DNA of 64,000 nt from Bacteroides sp. (GTDB taxonomy: Bacteria > Bacteroidota > Bacteroidia > Bacteroidales > Muribaculaceae), in the NCBI GenBank assembly GCA_014801525.1, contig JAAVEB010000014.1, forward strand, positions 89,143-153,142, in the 5' to 3' direction. The first letter of the stretch is position 1, and each line of letters opens with the position of its first letter. This document shows, piece after piece, positions 22,040-31,513 of the stretch. The position numbers were made by a program, and so were the translations under genes. The notes under the pieces are model-generated. The model saw nothing but the letters and a program-made list of their open reading frames with translations. It made no database searches and was not told the DNA's origin.

Positions 22040-22058
22040 TAACGGCAACTAATTATAT

Positions 22059-22098
22059 AAGCCGGGCAGAGCGCGAAATGCGACCTCTGCCCGGCTTT
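22059..22098. terminator. bidirectional terminator between fumarase gene and convergent glycosidase cluster
   Basis: Perfect 13-bp stem AAGCCGGGCAGAG/CTCTGCCCGGCTT between convergent genes. Confidence 0.85.
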
Positions 22099-22124
22099 AT
22101 TTTGAATCAGCTTAGTGACGACGA

Positions 22125-23495
22125 TCAGAATTCTCTCACGGTAGGACGGTTTTCAAGCCATGCGAGCATATTGAGGACGAGATAGTTCCAGTTCTGAAAT
22201 CCCTTGTTCATAATGGGATTTCCTGAATCGGGATCATAATACTCATGGAGAGCGCCCTCTTTCTCGAGATCTGCCCCGAATAGAGCCACAGTTTTCTCGG
22301 CAAGCTCGCGCGCCTCGGCGTCGAATCCGTAGTCGGCAAGTCCGCGAAACACCATGTAATTTGATATTCCCCACACGGGACCCTGCCAGTTCGACGGATT
22401 GTGGGTGGCGTTGAGATTATACATCTTTTCCTGTTTCGAGAGGGTGCGCACTCCGTAAGGCGCCCAGAATGAGCGTTCGTCGGTGAGATTCTCTTTCACC
22501 ATGCGTTGAGCCTGCTCGGGAGTGGCGATACCTGCCCATAGAGCCATGAAGCCCGACCAGCACCCCAAGCGCTGTATGAGGCATGGATAGGCTCTTGGCG
22601 CCCCTTCATGGAGCACCATCTGCTTGCCGAATATGTATTTCGGTTCGAGAGTGACCGGGCGGAGGGCTATGTCGACGGAGTAATACATGCCGTCCTTTTC
22701 ATCCCAGCAGTGTTCGCGCACGGCATCGCGCAGGGCGTCGGCTTCTGCCTCATATTCGGCTTTTGCTTCATTTAGTCCGAGTCGTTCAGCGAGGTAAGCC
22801 ATGGCGCGGAGCTCTTTGTACATAAGACAATTCAGATAGATTGAGGCTGAACTTCCGGTAGGGCGATAGAAAGTCGAGGGGTCATTGTCTACTCCGATGG
22901 CGAGGTCATCCTGCCAGTAATATAGCCCCGTGTCGGCGTGACGGTGATGGTCATGGTAATTCTTGATGAACGCCTGCATTCTCGGGAATCCCTCGGCAAG
23001 CCATGAGGCGTCGTCTCCGTTCTGGCGGGTGATGAACGCTGCGTGCTGAGCCAGCACTGGCTTGTGCATATTGGTTGAATAGATATCGGCGGGTTTGATT
23101 TTCATCGGGTCGGTTTCGGCATCGACAACCATAGGCATATACCCGTCCTCTTCCGACGTGTAGGCGAGATAGTTGAGCACGCACCCTTGCTCATAACGCA
23201 GGGCATCGACATGGTCGGCTGCGCTTCCCGCATCGAGGAGAGTCTGGCGGAGAGCCACGTCTGACAGCCATGAGTCCCAGTCCCAAAGCACGTTGGCATA
23301 CTGCTTGCTGCCGGGGGTAATGTAGGGGTAGATCAGCGCCGTGCCCGATGGCTCGCGATACATGTCGTGGAAATCGGCGTAAATATGATGTTTTATCAGC
23401 TCGCTGTGGTTCGCCCCCGGAACGGTTTCGGCATAGCCGTTGAAGCAGAGCGCCATCAGGGACAGAAGTCCGGAGATTCGGAGATTCTTTTTCAT
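22125..23495 (-). CDS. GH63/trehalase-like (alpha/alpha)6-barrel glycoside hydrolase, secreted
   Basis: 456 aa; WDWDSWLSDVALRQ, NPSNWQGPVWGISNYMVFRGL, LHEYYDPDSGNP motifs typical of MGH1-like/GH63-type glycosidases. Confidence 0.8.
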   Translation of the reverse strand: MKKNLRISGLLSLMALCFNGYAETVPGANHSELIKHHIYADFHDMYREPSGTALIYPYITPGSKQYANVLWDWDSWLSDVALRQTLLDAGSAADHVDALRYEQGCVLNYLAYTSEEDGYMPMVVDAETDPMKIKPADIYSTNMHKPVLAQHAAFITRQNGDDASWLAEGFPRMQAFIKNYHDHHRHADTGLYYWQDDLAIGVDNDPSTFYRPTGSSASIYLNCLMYKELRAMAYLAERLGLNEAKAEYEAEADALRDAVREHCWDEKDGMYYSVDIALRPVTLEPKYIFGKQMVLHEGAPRAYPCLIQRLGCWSGFMALWAGIATPEQAQRMVKENLTDERSFWAPYGVRTLSKQEKMYNLNATHNPSNWQGPVWGISNYMVFRGLADYGFDAEARELAEKTVALFGADLEKEGALHEYYDPDSGNPIMNKGFQNWNYLVLNMLAWLENRPTVREF

Positions 23496-23618
23496 GGTTG
23501 GGAAAAATTACGGATAGATTTTAATGTCGTGCGCGGCGTGGGCACACAATTTCAAGGTAAATTTCGCAAGAATCCCCGTGAAATGCAAAAATTTCGGCTT
23601 AAAACGTGATTAGCGGCG

Positions 23619-25349
23619 TCAAAACATATTCCGGTACTTGTCCACCCCGGCTCCCATGCCGTCGGCAAACTCGATTTTGTTTCTCACCCCTCCGGCGTTG
23701 AACGTCACGTAGCGATCGTGGTATAGGGTGGCGCAGTCGGAGTTTTCCTCCTTGAGCCGGCGATAGTCGCTCCATGCCCGGTCATAGCTGTCGATGGCGG
23801 CTTTTATAAAAGCTACATCATAGTTCCCGGTTCGGTCGCCGATGTAGCCTTTAAGCATTATGGCGAACCCGTCGCGCATTATCCTGTGGAGCAGCAGTCC
23901 GTAGCGCGCCGAGGTGCGGATGTAGCTTTCAGTTGCCGTGTCGGCGCATTTTACGAGTCGGGCAAGGGAATCGATCTCCTCCCATATCGCAGTCGATTGT
24001 TTCATCTCGGCGAGAGCCTCGTCGACAATGTTCCGTTCATAAATGTCGCGAAACGCCCTTTGCAGCTGCTTCTCGCCGCCAAGATAGTGGTCGCGGGTCC
24101 ATGTCACGCTCACGTCGTGAATGAGCGAACCTCTGCCTCGAATGATGGCGTCGGGTGTCAACAGGCACATTCGGCGGAAATGAGGGCGAGTGTCGGGAGT
24201 GATGCCTATTGCCGTTGAATATTCTTCAAAAATTTCGGCTTCGCTGCGCTGAGGATTGTGTCCCCACTGCGACAGCACATAGGCGTTGAGGTCACACCAC
24301 AGCTCGTTTTGAAGATAGGGTCCATACCATCCTCCGCCCCTTGACCATGTCCATATCCCGGCATATAGGGGATGGTCTTTGATGTCATTGAGGCAGCGCG
24401 GAGCCGGGTCGCCCTGCGTTTCTTCAAATCCGTTTATAACCGCTTCGGCGATGTAGTTAGGGTATGCGCCTTTGCCCTCATATTCACGTTGGCACTGCAC
24501 TTCGACAAGCTGCTTGTGGTTGCCGAGCGTCAGGGTTTTGTTAAACGGGAATGTCCTGAAATAATCTCCCTGGGTGTGCTTCACCGACAGATAAAGTCCG
24601 GGATGAGGGGCGACTTGGGAGGTGACTGCCATGTAATATTCGGGGCGGGTGTGGAAGTATCCGAAATCCCATGTGCGATACACCACCTTTTTGCGGCGCT
24701 TGACGCACACCTCTTCGCGCAGCAGGTTGAGCAGTCCTGCGTGAACGTCGATGCTGCCGTCATAGTCGTTTTTGTAGTCAACGGGACCGTTGCCGCAGTG
24801 ATAAGGGATATTGTGGGTGTAGGTTTCGCCTGTCCTTATCACGAGTCCGTCCATTTCGGGAAACAGTTCAAACAGCTCGTCGAGCATCATTTTGTGTACT
24901 GTCCATGTGAATGGCTGCTTGAAGGAAATGTTTCCCTGCTCGTCACAAATGTCGTCGCGGTATAATTCCACAAGGCGTTTCGGGAGCACTATTATGTCGG
25001 TGAAGAAGAGCGCTTCCAATCCGTTTTTGTGACACTCCTCTATGCGGCTGTTTATCTCGTTGGCGAGAGCTTCAGCCCAACGGCGTTCGTCGCTTCCGGG
25101 GGGACATATATTCTTGTCGAGCGAGTCAAAGGTGACCGCGCAGTGGGGAAACTTGAATTCGTTTATCACAATTGCGTTCATCCCCAGGGAGGCGAGTTTT
25201 GACGGCTGGCAGAACGCGCTTTTGAAAGGCTCGTCCATGGGATTGTGATGTACCATGTCCATTACCCAGAGGGAGTCGCGGGCAACGCCCTGTGCCGACA
25301 TTGTTATTGCCGAAGCTGCTATCAGGGAAGCTATTTGTTTTAGTTTCAT
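23619..25349 (-). CDS. secreted protein of unclear family, possible TIM-barrel glycosidase
   Basis: 576 aa; signal peptide; alternating strand/helix pattern, MDGLVIRTGETYTHNIPYHCGN, GIWTWSRGGGWYGPY; 1-bp overlap with GH29 gene. Confidence 0.6.
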   Translation of the reverse strand: MKLKQIASLIAASAITMSAQGVARDSLWVMDMVHHNPMDEPFKSAFCQPSKLASLGMNAIVINEFKFPHCAVTFDSLDKNICPPGSDERRWAEALANEINSRIEECHKNGLEALFFTDIIVLPKRLVELYRDDICDEQGNISFKQPFTWTVHKMMLDELFELFPEMDGLVIRTGETYTHNIPYHCGNGPVDYKNDYDGSIDVHAGLLNLLREEVCVKRRKKVVYRTWDFGYFHTRPEYYMAVTSQVAPHPGLYLSVKHTQGDYFRTFPFNKTLTLGNHKQLVEVQCQREYEGKGAYPNYIAEAVINGFEETQGDPAPRCLNDIKDHPLYAGIWTWSRGGGWYGPYLQNELWCDLNAYVLSQWGHNPQRSEAEIFEEYSTAIGITPDTRPHFRRMCLLTPDAIIRGRGSLIHDVSVTWTRDHYLGGEKQLQRAFRDIYERNIVDEALAEMKQSTAIWEEIDSLARLVKCADTATESYIRTSARYGLLLHRIMRDGFAIMLKGYIGDRTGNYDVAFIKAAIDSYDRAWSDYRRLKEENSDCATLYHDRYVTFNAGGVRNKIEFADGMGAGVDKYRNMF

Positions 25350-27157
25350 TATTTCACGGGCGATAGGCGGATGGAACGTAGTGCGGTAATGTCACGGTTA
25401 CCTTCGACGAGGCTTACCGACAATGATTGTCGTCCGGCGGGGAGATATATCCAGCCTATGGGTTTGAACATGTAGGCGGGGAGGGCTCCCTGCTGGTTCT
25501 GTATGAATGAGCTGTCGGCATCGTTGTCGAGTGTCACTCGCCACACCACGCGCTTTTCACCTGAATATTCAAGCTCCACCTGATAGTAACCCGGTTCCAT
25601 TACCTCCACTTCCCACGTGCTTTTGCCGTTTTCGCCCCACTTGTTGATGAAGTGGGCGTGTTTCCACTCGCCAAATTTTTCTTTCCAGTTGTGGTAGCCC
25701 GGATGGCTGTCGGAAGCGGTGGCGAACTCCACGCCATATTTTACCGGCGAATTGGGCGAAAGAAACAGCGCAGTGTCGGCTTTAGCCTCGTTGCCGTCAA
25801 GTTCCACTTTTATCACGTTGACATAGTCATCACCCTGCGCTGCTGCCGGCACGTTTACCTTCAGCCAATCGCCATTGTTTTCCCATGTCACCGGGGTAGC
25901 CATGTCGCCGTTAAGCAGATTCATGCTTTCGACCCTGTTTTTCAGTCCATGCAAGTATAGCGTGTTGTCGACCGGCATGTCAAACACGAGAAGATACAGT
26001 GAGCTGTCGGCAACCACCGCGTCGCCCCACGGCAACGCCTTTCCCCACGGAGAGGCGCCTGACCCATACACCACCTGAGGATAGCGTTTTATCCATTCAC
26101 CCGCTTTTTCAAGAGAATAGACCGCCTCGCGGGGCATTGATCCGTCGCCTGCAGGTCCCACATTTAGTAGGTAGGTTCCGCCGCGCGCCACAGTGGACAG
26201 CAGATTGGTGACGACCTCCTTAGGCGTTTTCCAGTTTTTGTCAAACCAGTTGTAGCCCCATGTATCGTTTATCACGTCGCAAGCTTCCCACAGCCCCTCG
26301 GCGTTTGCCGATGGAATCTCCATGTCGCCGAGGGTGCGATAGTCGCCCATGTTGTGCCCTATTCTGCCTGAAATAAGCGCGTCGGGCTGATATTTTTTGA
26401 CCGTGTTGTAGAGTTCGAGCACTTGATCCATGCTTATATTTCCGGGAGTGTCAAACCAGATGAGGCTTATCGGACCATACTTCGTGCATAGTTCGGTGAC
26501 CTGTGGCAGGCATTTGCGATAGAAATAGTCGTCGAAGCTCACCTCGTTGCCGTTTTTGTCGGTTTTGGGTCCTTTGATGGCTCCCGGGGCGGTCCAGTCC
26601 TGCGACTGGGAGTAGTAGAATCCGAGCCCTATGCCCTGACGCTGACATTCCCGACTCAATTCAAGCAGCGGGTCGCGGTCAAATGGCGTGGCGTCGACAA
26701 TGTTGAAAGAGTCGGCTTCTGAATGAAACATGGCGAATCCCTCGTGGTGCTTGGCTGTGAGGATGATGTATTTCATGCCGGCGTCGCAGGCGAGTTTCAC
26801 AATCTTTTCAGCGTCAAAGTTGACCGGATTGAAATTAGCGGCGCTTGCCATGTAGTCGTCGACCGGAATCCCTGCCATCGACGGGTGCATTATCCATTCG
26901 CCTATGCCATAATATGTTTTTCCATTCCATTTCCCTTCAAGGTGGGAGTAGAGTCCCCAGTGAAGGAACAATCCGTAGTTGCCGTCGCGAAAAAGTTTTA
27001 CCGACTCACTTTCTTTAGATGCTAACCGGGTTTTGTTGCTTTGCTTGCCCCACATTTCGTTCATTTCTTGAGCTGAGACGGGGTTGCTTAACACTGAGAT
27101 AAGTAAAATCGTAAACAGTAAAATACGCTGTGACAAATTTGATTTGATGTGATCCAT
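25349..27157 (-). CDS. alpha-L-fucosidase (GH29)
   Basis: 602 aa; NYGLFLHWGLYSHLEGKW, YIILTAKHHEGFAMFHS, LIWFDTPG, LLNVGPAGDG. Confidence 0.93.
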   Translation of the reverse strand: MDHIKSNLSQRILLFTILLISVLSNPVSAQEMNEMWGKQSNKTRLASKESESVKLFRDGNYGLFLHWGLYSHLEGKWNGKTYYGIGEWIMHPSMAGIPVDDYMASAANFNPVNFDAEKIVKLACDAGMKYIILTAKHHEGFAMFHSEADSFNIVDATPFDRDPLLELSRECQRQGIGLGFYYSQSQDWTAPGAIKGPKTDKNGNEVSFDDYFYRKCLPQVTELCTKYGPISLIWFDTPGNISMDQVLELYNTVKKYQPDALISGRIGHNMGDYRTLGDMEIPSANAEGLWEACDVINDTWGYNWFDKNWKTPKEVVTNLLSTVARGGTYLLNVGPAGDGSMPREAVYSLEKAGEWIKRYPQVVYGSGASPWGKALPWGDAVVADSSLYLLVFDMPVDNTLYLHGLKNRVESMNLLNGDMATPVTWENNGDWLKVNVPAAAQGDDYVNVIKVELDGNEAKADTALFLSPNSPVKYGVEFATASDSHPGYHNWKEKFGEWKHAHFINKWGENGKSTWEVEVMEPGYYQVELEYSGEKRVVWRVTLDNDADSSFIQNQQGALPAYMFKPIGWIYLPAGRQSLSVSLVEGNRDITALRSIRLSPVK

Positions 27158-27181
27158 GATTGCGATTTATGATTGAACGCC

Positions 27182-27189
27182 CAAATTTA
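27182..27189 (-). promoter_or_regulatory. -7 box TAAATTTG for the GH29-led operon
   Basis: CAAATTTA on +, 25 bp upstream of the start. Confidence 0.45.
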
Positions 27190-27349
27190 TGCCAACTTCA
27201 GTGGGAAATGTATAATTATTGTGTCAAAGGCTATAAGAATAATAATTTGCAATGCAAAAAGAGGGATGATATAGATTTAGCTACGTTAAAGGATTGTTTG
27301 GCGGTGACCCTGTTTGTGGATTTGGGCATGGGGATGGGTGAGGGGCGGG

Positions 27350-27379
27350 TAAAAAATAAGGGCTTCATTAGAAGCCCTT
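27350..27379 (-). terminator. rho-independent terminator
   Basis: Perfect 9-bp stem, 4-nt loop, T-rich tract on minus strand. Confidence 0.75.
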
Positions 27380-27586
27380 TTCTCAAAATAATATGTTTTC
27401 TGTGGTAACGGTTTATATCATCTCGATGTTCACCAACTCTTTCCGAGAAATCGGCGCCTCGCTTGTCAGAAAGGCTGAGCCCACATATATTATTCAAAAT
27501 TACTATAAACTTTGCAAGTTCTGCGTTTTCTGTGATATTGATTGTGATATCTTCAACTAACCCTTTGGTTAATTATGCAGTGCAAA
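27350..27586 (-). ncRNA. putative small RNA / orphan transcript, about 235 nt
   Basis: -7 box TATCTTTG (CAAAGATA at 27593-27600 on +) and a minus-oriented terminator AAGGGCTTC-taat-GAAGCCCTT + TATTTTTT (27350-27379); local stems CCGA-tttc-TCGG and TAACC-aaa-GGTTA; no ATG-initiated ORF of useful length. Confidence 0.35.
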
Positions 27587-27642
27587 GATAATATATAATT
27601 ATTTCAAAATGGTTACACCGGAGTGCCAATTTTGATAAAAAA

Positions 27643-29136
27643 TTACACGCTTGTGAATTTTGCCGCTTCTTCGGTCCATTTCAGGAGGGTGAAGCGGAAT
27701 TCGAGACCCCCTTCGGGGCGATTTGAAACGGTTATGGCTCCTCCCATTACGTTGATCGTGTTCTTGACGATGGGGAGTCCGAGACCGGTGCCACCCACTT
27801 TTCTTGAGCGACCCTTGTCGATGCGATAGAAGCGCTCGAAGAGGTGGGTAAGGTGTTCTTCGCCTACGCCTGTGCCGTTGTCATAGAACGAGAATCGATA
27901 CTCGCGCTTGTTTTCGGAGATGAGTTTTACTCCGCATTCGGTTCCGTGGCTGTGGAAGTCGGCGTTACGCACGAGATTCATTATCATTGCGTAAAGGAGA
28001 TTGTAGTTTCCGACCACGAAACAATGGGGCGGCAGCTCGTAGACAAACCGAATATTGTTGTTGAGATTAAGCGTGCTCAGTTCCGATGCCGTGTTCTGAA
28101 CCAGTTCGCTGAAGTCGATTCGTTCTCTCATCACTCCGGCGCCGCCGTCTTCAAGGCGTGTCATTGACGAGAGGTCGTTTAGCATGGAGCAGAGGCGGTC
28201 CATGTGTTCGCGGGCTTTTCCGAGGAAGCGCTCGCGCGCGGCAGGATCCATCTCGGGGTGTTCGGCGAGAGTGTCAAGATAGCCCTTCACGACGCCAACC
28301 GGGGTTTTAAGCTCATGGTTGATGTTGTTGGTGAGCTGCTTGGTCATTCTCATTTTTTCCTCGTTGATTTTGATGGCGAGTCGGTGTTCCCGGTCGGAGC
28401 GTTCGTTGGCTTCGGCTTTGTCTTGATATAGCGCCACGATTTTGCGCGACACGTCGCCAAGCTCGTCTTTTGAGAATGTGACCGATTCGTCGATTTCCTC
28501 TCCGCTTGCCGCCTTGATGGCAAATGAGTGAAGCAATTGCACGTTTCGCGCCAGATAGCGGGTGAAGAAGAATATGAACAACGAAGCGACTATGCCGATC
28601 GCTATCACGATATACCACATTTTTTTGTCAACGGTGATTGACTTGACCAAAACGTCGGTATAAGGCATGGCGGTGTGGGAAAAGATTTTGCCGTCAGAGC
28701 TGCGGCGCACGTCGAAGAAGTAAAACGGATTGTCTTTAACTGACGTGCTGTGGCGCAACGCTGTTCCGTGACCGCTTTCCACCGCCTCGGCAAATTCGGG
28801 CACAATATCAGTGTCGATATTTAGCTGGATGGGAACGCCGCTGTTAAACAACAGGCTGTCTTCATCATTATATATTGATATGCGCACTCCGTGTAGCTCC
28901 GTTTCATCATAGTAGTCTTCGATAAAACGGATGAACGGCTCGAGATCTACGTCGTTCTCATAGGCGTCGATGATGCGGGCGTTGATAAGCTCGAGGTCGT
29001 TAGCCAACTGCTGGGTGCGAAAATCCTTTTCGCTCTTATAACTTGCATAGGCTTGAATGCCTATGATAGCCCAAAGAGCGGTTATGAGCGGAAGGAAAAG
29101 ACGCCACCAATAACTAAACTGTTTCTTTAAAACCAT
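27643..29136 (-). CDS. HAMP-domain sensor histidine kinase
   Basis: 497 aa; two TM segments, NHELKTPVGVVKGYLDTL H-box, GTGLGLPIVKN. Confidence 0.93.
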   Translation of the reverse strand: MVLKKQFSYWWRLFLPLITALWAIIGIQAYASYKSEKDFRTQQLANDLELINARIIDAYENDVDLEPFIRFIEDYYDETELHGVRISIYNDEDSLLFNSGVPIQLNIDTDIVPEFAEAVESGHGTALRHSTSVKDNPFYFFDVRRSSDGKIFSHTAMPYTDVLVKSITVDKKMWYIVIAIGIVASLFIFFFTRYLARNVQLLHSFAIKAASGEEIDESVTFSKDELGDVSRKIVALYQDKAEANERSDREHRLAIKINEEKMRMTKQLTNNINHELKTPVGVVKGYLDTLAEHPEMDPAARERFLGKAREHMDRLCSMLNDLSSMTRLEDGGAGVMRERIDFSELVQNTASELSTLNLNNNIRFVYELPPHCFVVGNYNLLYAMIMNLVRNADFHSHGTECGVKLISENKREYRFSFYDNGTGVGEEHLTHLFERFYRIDKGRSRKVGGTGLGLPIVKNTINVMGGAITVSNRPEGGLEFRFTLLKWTEEAAKFTSV

Positions 29137-29824
29137 ATCCGAAGCCTAACCGAGTGATGATGTTGTTTCCGTAGGGCTCGATTTTCTTGCGAAGTCGGGT
29201 GATATTGGTGTCGATGGTGCGGTTGGAGACCACGACATCTTCGGGCCACACTTCGCGGATGATCTCTTCACGCGAGTATATGCGGTTGCGGTGAGTGAGG
29301 AAGAACATCAATATCTCGAATTCAGTTTTTGTCAGAGTCACCGGCTCTCCGTTGAGATAACATGTTTTCTCGTTGCGGTCCACGCGGAGGGTCTTGAAAA
29401 CGATATCCGGTTCCTGAATTCCTTTCGACAGATTGTAGGCATATTGCTGTGAAACGTGGCTGCGGCGCAACACTGCGCGCACACGAGCGAGCACTTCGCT
29501 TATCACGAAAGGCTTGGTGATATAGTCGTCGCCGCCGAGGTTGAGACCCATGACGGTGTCGTCTTCTCCGGTGAGCGCGGAGCAGAAAATTATAGGTGTG
29601 TTTTCGGTAGCCGCATTGTTTTTCAACTGCTTTGCAAAATCGAAGCCGCTCAGCTGATCCATCATTATGTCAAGAATGAATAGCGAATAGCTTGACAAGT
29701 CCATAGTGAGGGCTTCTTCAGCCGAAAGGGCGGTATCAACTTCATAGCCGTCAAGTTCAAGGTTGTATTTTAAGATTTCTCCCAATGCTTCCTCATCGTC
29801 TACGACCAATATTTTTATTCTCAT
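29114..29824 (-). CDS. OmpR/PhoB-family response regulator
   Basis: 236 aa; receiver domain (VVDDEEALGEIL, LDIMMDQ, KPF) + winged helix DNA-binding domain; overlaps kinase gene. Confidence 0.94.
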   Translation of the reverse strand: MRIKILVVDDEEALGEILKYNLELDGYEVDTALSAEEALTMDLSSYSLFILDIMMDQLSGFDFAKQLKNNAATENTPIIFCSALTGEDDTVMGLNLGGDDYITKPFVISEVLARVRAVLRRSHVSQQYAYNLSKGIQEPDIVFKTLRVDRNEKTCYLNGEPVTLTKTEFEILMFFLTHRNRIYSREEIIREVWPEDVVVSNRTIDTNITRLRKKIEPYGNNIITRLGFGYGFKETV

Positions 29825-29950
29825 TTAATCAGTTTTTTTAATTCGGGAGTAAAATTACTCAGAAAGGATGATACTTTGTGTTAACTAATGTTAAAATATA
29901 AACAGGGATTAAACCATTCGCCCCTACAGATGTTCTAAAGGTATAATTAC

Positions 29951-29958
29951 TATATTTG
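29951..29958 (+). promoter_or_regulatory. -7 box TATATTTG
   Basis: TAnnTTTG match upstream of a short interval ending in a terminator. Confidence 0.5.
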
Positions 29959-29965
29959 CACTGTG

Positions 29966-30034
29966 TTTTTCATGGTATTAGATTTAAGGTTAATTACTAC
30001 GGGTGGGTCGGGAGACTCGCCCGTAGTAATTTTA
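29966..30034 (+). ncRNA. putative short RNA or attenuated leader upstream of era, about 70 nt
   Basis: -7 box at 29951 followed about 35 nt later by AATTACTACGGG-tgggtcgggagactcg-CCCGTAGTAATT + TTTAT; no ORF. Confidence 0.4.
29992..30034 (+). terminator. terminator-like hairpin upstream of era
   Basis: Perfect 12-bp stem followed by T-rich tract. Confidence 0.7.
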
Positions 30035-30106
30035 TAGGGTAGCAATATTTTTCCGAGTTATATTGTTATACATATATAATTATAATCGAAAACAAAATTC
30101 AAGTAT

Positions 30107-30997
30107 ATGAACGAAAATCATAAATCAGGGTTTGTCAACATCGTTGGCAATCCAAATGTGGGAAAGTCGACTTTGATGAACGACTTAGTGGGAGAACGCA
30201 TAAGTATCATAACTTCAAAGGCGCAGACCACGCGCCATCGCATCACCGGTATAGTGAACACCGACGATTATCAGATAGTGTTTTCCGACACCCCGGGAGT
30301 GCTTAAGCCTAACTATAAGATGCAGGAGGCTATGCGCGAATTTTCGGAGGGGGCTTTGACCGACGCCGACGTTCTTGTGTATGTGACCGACGTTGTCGAG
30401 GATCCTACCAAAAATGCCGATTTCTTGGAGAAGGTAGCCAAGGAGACGGTTCCGGTGCTTCTGGTAATCAACAAAGTTGACTTGCTGAAGGGCGATGAGG
30501 AGCTCAACCAGATCGTGGACCGCTGGCGCAAGCTTCTTCCTAACGCCGAGATTCTGCCCACTTCGGCTAAGCTCGGGTTCAATGTCAACGTGCTGATGAA
30601 CCGCATTATCGAGCTTCTGCCGGTGGCGCCCCCTTATTTCGGAAAAGACGCTTTGACCGACAAGCCGGCGCGATTCTTTGTCACTGAAATCATTCGCGAG
30701 AAATTGCTTCTCCACCTCGACAAGGAGGTGCCCTATTCGGTTGAAGTGGTGGTTGAGAAGTTTGACGAGAAGGATGACAGCATCCACATCATGACCGTCA
30801 TCTATGTTGAACGCGACTCTCAGAAGGGCATCATCATCGGCAAGGGCGGAAGCATGTTGAAGCGCATCGGAACTGAAGCGCGCAAGGATATCGAGAAGTT
30901 CTTTGACAAGCACGTTTATCTTGAACTTTTCGTTAAGGTTGAAAAAGACTGGCGCAACCGTGAGAACAAGTTGCGTTCATTCGGCTATATAGAATAG
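30107..30997 (+). CDS. era: GTPase Era
   Basis: 296 aa; GNPNVGKSTLMNDLVGERISIITSKAQTTRHRI, KH domain GIIIGKGGSMLKRIG. Confidence 0.97.
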   Translation: MNENHKSGFVNIVGNPNVGKSTLMNDLVGERISIITSKAQTTRHRITGIVNTDDYQIVFSDTPGVLKPNYKMQEAMREFSEGALTDADVLVYVTDVVEDPTKNADFLEKVAKETVPVLLVINKVDLLKGDEELNQIVDRWRKLLPNAEILPTSAKLGFNVNVLMNRIIELLPVAPPYFGKDALTDKPARFFVTEIIREKLLLHLDKEVPYSVEVVVEKFDEKDDSIHIMTVIYVERDSQKGIIIGKGGSMLKRIGTEARKDIEKFFDKHVYLELFVKVEKDWRNRENKLRSFGYIE

Positions 30998-31012
30998 AGA
31001 AGGTGCTGTTGT

Positions 31013-31513
31013 TTATCGGCGTACAAGGTCGATGAACCTATACGTGACGCCTGAGCGTGGATCGGTCATCGGGGATGATTCCTCGGCGACGGTCCACGTT
31101 TCTTTTTCAAACGGCTCCAGGAACGTGTCGGCGTCGTCGACCTCGGCGTCAATGAGGGTCAGGTAGACTTTTCCGGCTTTTTCACGCGCAAGGCGGTATA
31201 TTTCGGCGCCGCCTATGATCATAGCCTCTTCGGCGTTTTCGGCGGCTATTTCGAGCGCTTGGTCAAGCGACTCGGCAATGTTGATGCCCTCGGCGGGATA
31301 GTCGGCGCGGCGTGTCACCACTATGTTTTGGCGCCCCGGGAGCGGTCCTGACGGCAGCGATTCAAATGTCTTGCGTCCCATTATCACGGGTTTTCCCATT
31401 GTCAGCGCCTTGAACCGCTTGAGGTCGGCGCTGATGTGATAAAGCAGGTCGCCTTTTCTTCCGATGGCTCCCGAGGGGGTCATCGCCACGATTATCGATA
31501 CTTCCATGCTCAT
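31013..31513 (-). CDS. folA: dihydrofolate reductase
   Basis: 166 aa; [37 protein letters not shown]. Confidence 0.95.
   Translation of the reverse strand: MSMEVSIIVAMTPSGAIGRKGDLLYHISADLKRFKALTMGKPVIMGRKTFESLPSGPLPGRQNIVVTRRADYPAEGINIAESLDQALEIAAENAEEAMIIGGAEIYRLAREKAGKVYLTLIDAEVDDADTFLEPFEKETWTVAEESSPMTDPRSGVTYRFIDLVRR

Noticed and set aside
27160-27408. 82-aa plus-strand ORF
   Set aside because: Overlaps the minus-strand GH29 promoter and the terminator; no family resemblance.
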